Shown in pieces: positions 1 to 5,945 of a DNA stretch of 13,492 nt. The translations under genes were made by a program, and so were the position numbers. Position 1 is the first letter of the stretch; every line of letters starts with the position of its first letter. The stretch is from Acidobacteriota bacterium (lineage in GTDB: Bacteria > Acidobacteriota > Terriglobia > Terriglobales > Acidobacteriaceae). Location: positions 1 through 13,492 of the forward strand of contig JAEYQK010000103.1 of assembly GCA_023410055.1 (NCBI GenBank), written 5' to 3'. Under the pieces are notes generated by a model. The model searched no databases, was not told the origin of the DNA, and saw nothing but the letters and a program-made list of their open reading frames with translations.

Positions 1-233
1 CGTCTCAAGAACGCGAGTTGATCGAGACCGTCCTCGGTGAGCGCGCCTTCAACACCGTCAAGCACGAACAGGTCCTCGCGGTCCTCAACCGATACGATTC
101 CCTCAACGCCGCGCTCACTCGCGCCACCGACTACGCCCAAGCCGCCAGCACTGACATTTGCAGTTTCCCTCAATCAGAGATCAAGAAGGCCCTACTCTGG
201 ATGCCCGAATTCGTCGTCGCCAGAAACTCATGA
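1..233 (+). CDS. Polyprenyl diphosphate synthase, C-terminal end (partial)
   Basis: This is the last ~76 codons of a gene that begins before the window; its frame starts at base 3 and ends at TGA 231-233. The end of the frame reads ICSFPQSEIKKALLWMPEFVVARNS. That fits the closing helix of trans-polyprenyl diphosphate synthases (octaprenyl/heptaprenyl type), which typically ends in a pattern like FPxSxxKxAL..LxxFVVxR. The preceding stretch (helix with NRYDSLNAALTRATDYAQAA) also fits this family. Such enzymes condense isopentenyl diphosphate onto allylic diphosphates to make quinone side chains or the lipid carrier. The catalytic DDxxD motifs lie outside the window, so chain length and product cannot be judged. 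The TTG at 18 is an internal codon, not the start. The gene converges on the minus-strand gene ending at 325. Confidence 0.75.
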   Translation, partial: SQERELIETVLGERAFNTVKHEQVLAVLNRYDSLNAALTRATDYAQAASTDICSFPQSEIKKALLWMPEFVVARNS

Positions 234-236
234 TCG

Positions 237-260
237 AGACGGCTTAGAACAGCCGCGTCT
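237..260 (+). terminator. Possible weak stem-loop after the polyprenyl synthase gene
   Basis: AGACGGCT (237-244) can pair with AGCCGCGTCT (251-260) if two bases bulge, leaving a 6-base loop. It sits 3 bases after the stop codon, where a terminator for this gene would be expected. No T-run follows, so it is not a canonical intrinsic terminator. Confidence 0.25.
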
Positions 261-299
261 AGATGCAAACGCCTTGACACGTGCGCTTCAAGACCATTG

Positions 300-349
300 A
301 CCCGATCACCCGATCACCCGATCATCACATCAACAAATCACCAGATGGC
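300..349. repeat. 8-bp tandem repeat (ATCACCCG), copy A, with a conserved CCAGATGGC edge
   Basis: Two exact ATCACCCG units lie at 305-320, flanked by partial units (CCCG at 301-304, ATCATCAC from 321). After a degenerate stretch comes CCAGATGGC (341-349). The same 8-bp unit and the same CCAGATGGC edge recur at 940-1000, so the two belong to one repeat family. This copy overlaps the 3' end of the minus-strand gene 325-768 and supplies its last codons and stop. Confidence 0.8.
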
Positions 350-768
350 TTGCTCTTCATTCCGAACCACACTGCCATCTCACTGCCCGGCATGCATATG
401 ATGATCAGTCCCTTGCTACCATACGGCCCCCAGGACTCAGGTACATATCGCGACTCGACCCAAAAGCGAACTCCCGGATGGAAGATGATTTCCAGTGACT
501 TCCGATCACCCCGCAAGGCCTCGCCCGAGACTATCATCTTCCCATAGACGCCCAGAGCAGGCATGAACGCATCCTCCGCCTCAAGCCTGACGATCGGCCG
601 CGGATTCTCCGTCACGACAGCAATCGGGTTCTCGATCCGAATTGTCGTCTCCGTCCCATCTTCGAACACTTGAATATCAAAACCTGATTGCACAAAAAGG
701 CGAGAAACACTGCGGCTTTGGATAGGAATTTCGTAAGTGCCGGACACGCTTGCCACGCTGGCAGCCAT
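325..768 (-). CDS. Small protein of unknown function, DUF6188-like
   Basis: A 147-residue protein. I chose the ATG at 768-766 because AAGGAG lies 7 bases upstream on the minus strand; an in-frame TTG two codons earlier overlaps that site and is less likely. No signal peptide, membrane segment or known catalytic motif is visible. The middle has alternating short hydrophobic strands (SRLFVQSGFDIQVFEDG, TTIRIENPIAVV). The end contains FWVESRYVPESWGPYGSKG followed by IIICMPG. This pattern of a strand pair, an acidic turn and a closing W-E-S/E-S-W region resembles small DUF6188-type proteins, but that is a memory-based match and uncertain. The last residues (about PSGDLLM) are encoded inside a tandem-repeat element, so the natural C-terminus may have been changed by repeat insertion. 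It lies downstream of ftsI on the same strand, separated by 236 bases of repeats. Confidence 0.65.
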   Translation of the reverse strand: MAASVASVSGTYEIPIQSRSVSRLFVQSGFDIQVFEDGTETTIRIENPIAVVTENPRPIVRLEAEDAFMPALGVYGKMIVSGEALRGDRKSLEIIFHPGVRFWVESRYVPESWGPYGSKGLIIICMPGSEMAVWFGMKSKPSGDLLM

Positions 769-808
769 AAACAACTCCTTATGCGAGCTAGACGAAGCGC
801 AACAAGGC

Positions 809-857
809 AGTACCGAGTACTCAGTACTCAGTACTCAGCACCCAGCACTCAGTTCTC
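809..857. repeat. 7-bp tandem repeat, AGTACTC type
   Basis: Seven consecutive 7-base units: AGTACCG, three exact AGTACTC (816-836), then AGCACCC, AGCACTC and AGTTCTC. The core AGTACT is itself palindromic. The array lies in the 236-base spacer between ftsI and the 147-aa gene. I see no gene in the spacer, so it is a simple-sequence array rather than a CRISPR: it has no spacers and the unit is too short. Confidence 0.9.
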
Positions 858-939
858 AAGTTGTGTTACTGATCGCGGCACTCCAGGTCTTCCGGCCAGA
901 GACTCCCTGCAAAGTGCTTGACTTCAACTTCTACTCAAA

Positions 940-1000
940 ATCACCCGATCACCCGATCACCCGATCACCCGATCACCCGATTGCCCGATCGCCAGATGGC
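940..1000. repeat. 8-bp tandem repeat (ATCACCCG), copy B
   Basis: Five exact ATCACCCG units run from 940 to 979, followed by the variant ATTGCCCG (980-987) and then ATCGCCAGATGGC. The array ends 4 bases before the ftsI stop codon (complement of 1005-1007). It shares both the unit and the CCAGATGGC edge with the copy at 300-349, in the same orientation. On the minus strand both read GCCATCTGGYGAT followed by CGGGTGAT units, right at the 3' end of a gene. Confidence 0.9.
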
Positions 1001-1004
1001 TCGA

Positions 1005-3170
1005 TTACCTGCTGAACCTCACAATCACCTTCATATCTCTTCTGATCCTCGATCCTGGCGGCGGTGATTGCTCCCTTGCGATACCGACACCCTTGACATC
1101 GATTTGCACGCCCGCTTCTTGTGCCGTCTCCACCGCCGACCGCAGAGACTTCCCGATGAACATCGGCACGGTTGCCTCGGCAATGTTCACAATGACTCCC
1201 CCGCCGGTTGCCACCGGAACAGAATCCGCCGGAGCAGCGGCCCCATTCTGAACAGGAGGAGCAACTTGCTGGTTCCCCGCAACAGGCATCCCTGCCTGGG
1301 CCTTCACCGGTGTCACCGACGTCTGCACTGCCCGGTTCTGCACCGGAGGCATCGCAGGCTGCACATTGTTTACCGAAGAGAAATCCATGGTCGCACCAAT
1401 GCGATCGCCCGACTCCTCCTCCAGGTCGGCATCCTTCGCCTTCGCGCGCAGCATCTCTCGTTGCGCCGACTTCAATTCCACGTCATGCGGCACGTTCATG
1501 TACTCGAGTACCTGTTGCGCCACCCGCGCCCACACCGGAGCCGATACCTGCCCGCCTTGGTGCAATCCCTGCGCCGAGTCGATGATTACAGCCACTGTGA
1601 TAGCCGGGTTAGTTACCGGTGCGAATCCTGTGAACGAACCGACGTACTTGCTCCCATACCGCCCCGTGGCCGGGTCAACCTTCTGCGCCGTTCCTGTTTT
1701 CCCCGCCGACGTGTACCCGTCCAGAATTGCCTTTTTCCCGGTGCCGAACAACACTACGCCTTCCAGCATCTGCTTCATCTGAGCAGCTGTCAGCGTTGAC
1801 AACACGCGTCTCGAAGCCGCTGGCTTCACCCTGATCTGCTGAGGCCCCGCATTCGGGGGCGTGACTCCCGCCACGATCCGCGGCGCGTTGTACACACCAT
1901 CGTTCGCGATCATCGAAAACGCCGAGGCCACCTGAATCGGCGTCACTCCCACCTCTTGCCCCATCGACATCGCGCCAATCGAAGTCTTCGACCAGTACTT
2001 CACCGGCTTCACCAGCCCGCGCGTTTCGCCCGGCAACTCTATTCCTGTCGGATCGCCAAATCCGAACGCCCGCATGTACTTGTACAGGCGCTCCTCGCCA
2101 AGTTTCATGCCGATCTTGATCGCGCCGACGTTGCTCGAATGCGCGATGACCTCCGACGTTGTCAACAAGCCCATGTGGTGCGCGTCACGCATCCTCTTTC
2201 CGCCCACCACTATGTATCCCTGCGAAGCATCCCACTTATCTTCCGGGCGAACCACCTTCTCTTCCAGCGCCGCCGAAACCGTCACCGTCTTGAACATTGA
2301 TCCCGGCTCGAAGACGTCGCTGACCGCGTGATTCTTCAATGCCCGCGGGTCCGGCACCGTATTGAACGTGTTCGGATTGAACGTCGGCCGATTCGCCAGA
2401 GCCAGGATCTCGCCTGTCTTCGGGTTCTGAACCACGATCATGGCGCCTACGGCCTTCGTCTCTTCCATCGCGCGATCGATCTCTCGTTCTGCGATGTATT
2501 GAATCTTCTCGTCAATTGTCAGAACAACGTTGTTACCTGGCTCTGACTTATCTTCCTTTCGCCCCAGTCTCGATCCACGCGCATCCCGCGTGATCATCAG
2601 CTTGCCCGGCTTCCCGTCCAGGTCGTTCTCAAAAGAGCGCTCAATCCCGCCCAATCCCTCATCGTCGAGACCGACGTACCCCACCACCTGCGCCGCCAGC
2701 TCCCGCTTGGGATAAAACCTCTTGGGCTCCTTCTGGGTGTAGATCCCCTTGATCCCCAGCCGCAGTATCCGATCACTCGTTTCCGAGTTAACCTTCCGTG
2801 CGATCCAGCAGAAGTTCTTGGCCGTATCCAGTTTGGTCAACAGCTCTCGCTCATCAATACCCAGCACGCTCGCCAGCAACGTAGCCGCAGTTTCATGGTC
2901 CTTGATCTCGTTCGGCACGGCGAAAATAGAGTCCACCGCGATAGACATGGCCAGTTCATTGCCATTTCGGTCGTAGATGATTCCGCGCTGAGGTGATATC
3001 TCAATGGTGCGCTGCTGCTGTCTCTGAGCACGCTGAATCCATTCCCCATACCGCACGACTTGTAGTTGAACGAGACGGCAACAGATCACCAGAATCCAGA
3101 AGAAAAGGATGGCCCCAAGGATGTACAACCGCTTGCGCGCGTCGTTTAGGCTGATGCTGGCCGCCGCCAC
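1005..3170 (-). CDS. ftsI: Septal peptidoglycan transpeptidase (PBP2/FtsI type) with PASTA domain
   Basis: A 721-residue class B penicillin-binding protein that cross-links septal murein in the periplasm. The start is a GTG at 3170; an in-frame TAG two codons upstream excludes any longer start. Order: cytoplasmic tail; one membrane anchor (about residues 15-33); the PBP dimerisation region from about 55 (QRGIIYDRNG); the transpeptidase domain from about 240 to 555. All three active-site motifs are present: S291-M-F-K294, S345-S-N347 and K491-T-G-T494. A Pro/Ala/Gln-rich linker (about 570-655) follows, containing PPVQN twice, and then a single PASTA domain (about 657-720). A C-terminal PASTA is known from SpoVD/PBP2x-type and several acidobacterial FtsI proteins; it may sense or bind wall fragments. 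It is last in the mraZ-rsmH-ftsL-ftsI block and 143 bases after ftsL. No murE follows. Confidence 0.95.
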   Translation of the reverse strand: MAAASISLNDARKRLYILGAILFFWILVICCRLVQLQVVRYGEWIQRAQRQQQRTIEISPQRGIIYDRNGNELAMSIAVDSIFAVPNEIKDHETAATLLASVLGIDERELLTKLDTAKNFCWIARKVNSETSDRILRLGIKGIYTQKEPKRFYPKRELAAQVVGYVGLDDEGLGGIERSFENDLDGKPGKLMITRDARGSRLGRKEDKSEPGNNVVLTIDEKIQYIAEREIDRAMEETKAVGAMIVVQNPKTGEILALANRPTFNPNTFNTVPDPRALKNHAVSDVFEPGSMFKTVTVSAALEEKVVRPEDKWDASQGYIVVGGKRMRDAHHMGLLTTSEVIAHSSNVGAIKIGMKLGEERLYKYMRAFGFGDPTGIELPGETRGLVKPVKYWSKTSIGAMSMGQEVGVTPIQVASAFSMIANDGVYNAPRIVAGVTPPNAGPQQIRVKPAASRRVLSTLTAAQMKQMLEGVVLFGTGKKAILDGYTSAGKTGTAQKVDPATGRYGSKYVGSFTGFAPVTNPAITVAVIIDSAQGLHQGGQVSAPVWARVAQQVLEYMNVPHDVELKSAQREMLRAKAKDADLEEESGDRIGATMDFSSVNNVQPAMPPVQNRAVQTSVTPVKAQAGMPVAGNQQVAPPVQNGAAAPADSVPVATGGGVIVNIAEATVPMFIGKSLRSAVETAQEAGVQIDVKGVGIAREQSPPPGSRIRRDMKVIVRFSR

Positions 3171-3218
3171 CTTCTACACCGAATCCCTCTGCCCCTACAT
3201 TCCCCGTAACTGAAAAGT

Positions 3219-3231
3219 GGGCCGACGGCCC
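3219..3231 (-). other. Short hairpin in the ftsL-ftsI gap
   Basis: GGGCC-GTC-GGCCC on the minus strand, followed two bases later by TTTT. It sits in the 143-base gap between ftsL and ftsI. The stem is only five pairs, so it may be a weak attenuator, an RNA processing site or chance. The gap otherwise holds no gene that I can see. Confidence 0.25.
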
Positions 3232-3313
3232 CGCCGCCAGCCCAACTCAAGGAGGATCCCTGGGGCCCGTCTACTTTGGTTTCCCAACCTCTGTCCCTAC
3301 TACAACCGTTCAG

Positions 3314-3766
3314 CTACTGCGCTGAAATCACCGAGATCGCCGCTGCACGAGCCATCACCGGAGCACCACTCTGATCAGGCGTATCGCTCGGCTCCATACG
3401 AACCAACTGCCCCGCCATCGGCGCCTGCATGCCCATCTGGCGCGCTAGTTCATCAATTCGTGCCGGCTCCTGCAGCGCGGCCTCTTCCAGTTTCAACTGG
3501 CGATTCGCCTCCATCAGCGAATCTCTCTGACTCCGCAGGATCTCGTTGTTGTACCCGTATTCAATGGCGCTGTAGTGTTGCCACGCATACAACATAAACA
3601 TCGCGAACAGCACCACCAATGACATGACGAAATACCTCATCTCGCGGCTGCGTGCCGGATCAGCTACCTTCACCAGCCGTGAATTGTCGATCTGCTTTGT
3701 GACGTAGATCTCCGGCGTCGCGCCCATCGCGCGCGGATATACGCTGGTGTATGTCATTGTGGCCAT
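3314..3766 (-). CDS. ftsL: Cell division protein FtsL-like
   Basis: A 150-residue bitopic membrane protein. The start ATG at 3766 has TAGGAG about 8 bases upstream. The first ~43 residues are cytoplasmic and basic near the membrane (ARSREMR). One hydrophobic segment follows (about 44-62), then a coiled coil (about 68-112: IEYGYNNEILRSQRDSLMEAN and on), and a less ordered Ala/Met-rich tail. FtsL proteins are poorly conserved in sequence. The call rests on size, one membrane span plus periplasmic coiled coil, and position between rsmH and ftsI. FtsL joins FtsB and FtsQ at the septum and activates FtsW-FtsI. Similar small proteins in this position are often annotated only as hypothetical. Confidence 0.8.
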   Translation of the reverse strand: MATMTYTSVYPRAMGATPEIYVTKQIDNSRLVKVADPARSREMRYFVMSLVVLFAMFMLYAWQHYSAIEYGYNNEILRSQRDSLMEANRQLKLEEAALQEPARIDELARQMGMQAPMAGQLVRMEPSDTPDQSGAPVMARAAAISVISAQ

Positions 3767-3777
3767 AATCTCTACTC

Positions 3778-3948
3778 CTACGCTGCTCCAACCCTGACGC
3801 CACTTACAACGTTCGAGTGCTGCATCTGCTGCATGAACAGCTGCAGCTCAAGCATCCCGATCTGCTTCTTCCGCTCAGTCGCCTTCGAGCGCATCTCTGC
3901 CTTCTGTACCGCTTTCAGCAATTCGTCGATCATCGTTCCCGTATACAT
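3778..3948 (-). CDS. 56-residue helical protein inside the division operon
   Basis: A short frame between rsmH and ftsL on the same strand. ATG at 3948-3946 has a strong TGGAGG site, TAAGCA between it and the start codon, and a TAG stop at 3780-3778. That stop overlaps the TAGGAG ribosome site of ftsL, with an 11-base gap to the ftsL start; rsmH ends 41 bases upstream. The protein begins MYTGTMIDELLKAVQKAEMR, is rich in Lys, Glu, Gln and Met, and has a likely amphipathic or coiled-coil helix from about 6 to 44 (AEMRSKATERKKQIGMLELQ) and a small-residue tail. It has no membrane span or signal peptide, so it would be cytoplasmic. I do not recognise a family. Tight spacing and a good ribosome site argue that it is translated, and its position suggests a division or wall-synthesis role, which is inference. 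Confidence 0.7.
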   Translation of the reverse strand: MYTGTMIDELLKAVQKAEMRSKATERKKQIGMLELQLFMQQMQHSNVVSGVRVGAA

Positions 3949-3989
3949 TGCTTACCTCCACTAGGTGCCCCACGTGCTCCTGAGCCGCA

Positions 3990-4949
3990 TTACAGCGAAG
4001 GATAACGTGGGGATTTCCCACCCACTTTCGCCCTCTCCGCCGCCCGCAACTTCGCGCTGCGCGACCTCGGATTGCGATCGATCTCTTCTTCTTTTGCCGT
4101 CACCGGCTTCTTCGTAAGGACTTCATACAAACCGCTGTGCGCTCCCTCTCGTATCGCGTCCTTGACGATCCGGTCTTCCAATGAGTGAAAGCTGATCACC
4201 ACCAGCCTTCCACCCTTTTTCAGCACCCTTGGTGCATCGCCGACGAGCCGTTTCAAATCGTCCAACTCGCGATTCACATAAATTCGGATAGCCTGGAAAG
4301 TTCGTGTCGCCGGATGAATTCGCCTCTCAGCTTGTGATATTGCCGGGGCCGCGGCTGCTACGACTTGCGCTAAATGCGCCGTGCTTCGCAGCGGCCGCGC
4401 CCTGACAATTGCTCTGGCGATTCTCCGCGACCTCCTTTCCTCACCGAATTCGTAAATCACATTCGCGAGTGTTTGCTCGTCCAGGCGATTTACCACTTGA
4501 TCGGCGTCCAGCTCACCCAGCGGATTCATCCGCATATCGAGTGGGCCTTCCGCCTGAAAACTGAATCCGCGCGCCGCGTCGTCAAATTGCAGCGAACTCA
4601 CACCCAGGTCCGCCAGCATGCCGTCCGCTGACCCCGCCGGTGCCCGTTCGCTCACCTCCGCAAACGATCCGTGGATCAGCGTCACCGTCGGCCAGCCGCC
4701 GATCCCCTCCGGGCTTTCTTTCATCACCTCCGGTCCGGGATTGCTGAGCCGCTCGCGCGCTATCCGCAACGCATTGGTGTCCTTATCGAAGCCAATCAAA
4801 TGACCCTGTGCGCCGAGGCGTTTTGCAATTTCGAAACTGTGCCCGCCCAAGCCCACGGTGCAATCGATATAGGTTCCACCGCGCCGGATATTCAGAAAAT
4901 CGATCGCTTCTTCTAAAAGAACTGGTACATGGCGCTTCGTTTCCACCAT
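3990..4949 (-). CDS. rsmH: 16S rRNA (cytosine1402-N4)-methyltransferase RsmH (MraW)
   Basis: A 319-residue SAM-dependent methyltransferase that methylates N4 of C1402 in 16S rRNA at the ribosomal P site. The start chosen is the ATG at 4949, with GGGAGG four bases upstream, giving the family-typical beginning MVETKRHVPVLLEEAI. A GTG at 5003, overlapping the mraZ stop, would add 18 residues with no family likeness. Visible motifs: the SAM-binding loop DCTVGLGGHS (29-38) and acidic end GFDKD (53-57); LADLGVSSLQFDD (112-124) with GPLDMRM (135-141); the insert domain with RTFQAIRIYVNRELDDL (216-232); and VISFHSLEDR (251-260). Length is usual for the family. It is second in the dcw block, 53 bases after mraZ. 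Confidence 0.96.
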   Translation of the reverse strand: MVETKRHVPVLLEEAIDFLNIRRGGTYIDCTVGLGGHSFEIAKRLGAQGHLIGFDKDTNALRIARERLSNPGPEVMKESPEGIGGWPTVTLIHGSFAEVSERAPAGSADGMLADLGVSSLQFDDAARGFSFQAEGPLDMRMNPLGELDADQVVNRLDEQTLANVIYEFGEERRSRRIARAIVRARPLRSTAHLAQVVAAAAPAISQAERRIHPATRTFQAIRIYVNRELDDLKRLVGDAPRVLKKGGRLVVISFHSLEDRIVKDAIREGAHSGLYEVLTKKPVTAKEEEIDRNPRSRSAKLRAAERAKVGGKSPRYPSL

Positions 4950-5002
4950 GCTGCCTCCCTGAGAGGCCTTGATTCCTACTCCCCCAACCGGGTCGTCCAC
5001 CA

Positions 5003-5449
5003 CTAGAGCTTGTACTCGCTGAGAATCTTCTTGTGATCATTGGTCAACCGGTTCTCCTGAATGTGAGCCGTGTACTCAGCCATGTTCCTCACAAGCAAGC
5101 GCCGCAGATTACCGATCACTGCCACTTCACCCTGCAACTTCGCCGATTCTCTAAGGAGCTGCGGCATCAACAGCCTTCCCTGGCCGTCCATATCCACCAC
5201 CTGCCCGTAGTAGTTCAGGTTTTCCAACAGAATCTGAACCGCATCTTCGGACATTGGCGCCGCATCCAGCTTTTCTTCGTATTTCAGCCACTCTTCCATG
5301 GGGTAGATTTCCACGATCTGCCCATCCCTACTCGTCACAAAGAATTTCGTCGTCGATGGATAGCTCTCTTCAAGCTCATGCTTGAACTCGGCCGGGACCT
5401 TCATCCGTCCCTTTTCATCGATTCGAGTTGGGTGATTTCCGCGGAACAT
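5003..5449 (-). CDS. mraZ: Transcriptional regulator MraZ
   Basis: A 148-residue DNA-binding protein with two AbrB-like half-domains. Each carries the signature DxxGR: IDEKGRMKVP (10-19) and MDGQGRLLMP (86-95). The N-terminus MFRGNHPTRID is the canonical MraZ start. MraZ forms ring-shaped oligomers that bind direct repeats upstream of its own operon, repressing dcw genes in some bacteria and activating them in others. Three phased repeats lie about 170-200 bases upstream (5621-5650). No good ribosome site sits at the usual distance; a G-rich tract lies further upstream inside a hairpin at 5460-5479. Its stop codon lies 53 bases before the chosen rsmH start. Confidence 0.96.
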   Translation of the reverse strand: MFRGNHPTRIDEKGRMKVPAEFKHELEESYPSTTKFFVTSRDGQIVEIYPMEEWLKYEEKLDAAPMSEDAVQILLENLNYYGQVVDMDGQGRLLMPQLLRESAKLQGEVAVIGNLRRLLVRNMAEYTAHIQENRLTNDHKKILSEYKL

Positions 5450-5459
5450 CTTGTTTGAC

Positions 5460-5479
5460 TAGTCCCCTTTTCGGGACTA
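5460..5479 (-). promoter_or_regulatory. Stem-loop just upstream of the mraZ start codon
   Basis: On the minus strand TAGTCCC pairs with GGGACTA around a GAAAAG loop, ending 10 bases before the mraZ ATG. The only purine-rich ribosome-site candidate (AAAAGGGG) is in the loop and 3' arm, so folding could limit mraZ translation. A second small stem with a GAAA tetraloop lies at 5495-5506. The effect on translation is inference. Confidence 0.45.
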
Positions 5480-5528
5480 ACCTTCTTCTTTCACCGGCTT
5501 TCGCCGTTAGGAGGTTGAAAATAAAAGA

Positions 5529-5561
5529 GAAACTCGAATCTGCTACGCTCCTTCGGGTTTC
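5529..5561. repeat. 10-bp inverted repeat in the mraZ leader region
   Basis: GAAACTCGAA (5529-5538) faces TTCGGGTTTC (5552-5561) with a 13-base loop. The match is perfect except for one position, which is a G-U pair if read as plus-strand RNA and a C-A mismatch in the mraZ leader RNA. The stem is therefore better on the strand opposite to mraZ. Confidence 0.45.
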
Positions 5562-5620
5562 CCAGGTTAACCACTTTGGCCCAACAACCTAAACCTTTTG
5601 TTCCACCGGGCCGATACTAT

Positions 5621-5650
5621 TTACCACTTTCAACCACTTTAGACCACATC
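5621..5650 (-). promoter_or_regulatory. MraZ operator: three direct repeats at exact 10-bp spacing
   Basis: On the minus strand the segment reads as three 10-base units: GATGTGGTCT, AAAGTGGTTG, AAAGTGGTAA. The GTGGT cores recur every 10 bases, one helical turn. MraZ operators are known as short direct repeats at this spacing (TGGG-N5 repeats in E. coli; AAAGTG plus T or G, with 3-base gaps, in mollicutes), so the match is close. The boxes lie at and just downstream of the -10 element of the predicted mraZ promoter, which favours autorepression. A single further AAAGTGGTT lies at 5569-5577, out of phase. Confidence 0.8.
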
Positions 5651-5675
5651 TTAAACCGGAATGGTTGACTGTCAA
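5648..5675 (-). promoter_or_regulatory. Predicted sigma-70-type promoter of the mraZ operon
   Basis: Minus strand: perfect -35 TTGACA (5675-5670), 16-base spacer, -10 TAAGAT (5653-5648, 4 of 6 to consensus). Transcription would start near 5641, giving a leader of about 190 bases. The -10 overlaps the first MraZ box. Confidence 0.6.
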
Positions 5676-5743
5676 TAAGTTTTTTCTTTCCTAGGGGTTT
5701 GCCCTCAGACCATCTCTCGGGCCATTGATAAAACCACGACAGG

Positions 5744-5798
5744 TTGAACGTTACCGTTCAATGAACCACAACAGATAGGTGTTTACCTTTGTGGTTCA
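5744..5798. repeat. Two adjacent perfect inverted repeats upstream of the mraZ promoter
   Basis: First, TTGAACG-TTAC-CGTTCAA (5744-5761, 7-base arms). Immediately after it, TGAACCACAA (5762-5771) faces TTGTGGTTCA (5789-5798). Inside the second pair a further AGGT-GTTT-ACCT stem (5777-5788) extends the fold, with a 5-base bulge. The first looks like an operator half-site pair, and the second like a structured RNA or a large palindrome. The 496-base gap 5450-5945 has no gene I can support on either strand; it holds these repeats, the mraZ promoter and operator, and the hairpins listed nearby. Confidence 0.7.
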
Positions 5799-5862
5799 CG
5801 TTCCGCTTTTTACTTGAAGTTATTGAGGGGTAAGGAAAACAGACCCGTCAGGAGGGATCTCC

Positions 5863-5882
5863 GCCGTTCCGCGGCTTTTTTT
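5863..5882 (+). terminator. Plus-strand hairpin followed by seven T
   Basis: GCCG (5863-5866), loop TTCCG, CGGC (5872-5875), then TTTTTTT (5876-5882). The stem is short but the T-run is strong, as in intrinsic terminators. No plus-strand protein gene lies upstream, so if active it would end a non-coding transcript from the spacer. It could also be chance, or part of the palindrome cluster that follows. Confidence 0.4.
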
Positions 5883-5888
5883 CGTAGC

Positions 5889-5930
5889 GCCGCCCCCGGC
5901 GGCTGTCGCGGCGGGCCCTCTGCCCGCCGC
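5889..5930 (-). terminator. Pair of strong G+C stems downstream of the esterase gene
   Basis: GCCGCC-CCC-GGCGGC (5889-5903) and GCGGCGGGC-CCTCT-GCCCGCCGC (5908-5930, 9-base arms). They lie 15 bases past the esterase stop and could stop transcription or protect the mRNA end. Neither has a T-run on the minus strand, so they may instead be small extragenic palindromes. Confidence 0.5.
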
Positions 5931-5945
5931 TCAACACCGCACTTC

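Noticed and set aside
281..547. 88-codon plus-strand frame over the first repeat
   Set aside because: Its start lies in repeat DNA and it opposes a gene with a good ribosome site on the minus strand.
809..1000. CRISPR array
   Set aside because: The repeats are 7-8 bp, contiguous, without spacers, and no cas genes are present.
1068..1799. 243-codon plus-strand frame opposite ftsI
   Set aside because: Arg/His/Leu-rich shadow sequence; the ftsI reading is certain.
4950..5003. Upstream GTG start for rsmH at 5003
   Set aside because: It adds 18 residues without family likeness, whereas the ATG at 4949 has a ribosome site and gives the conserved N-terminus.
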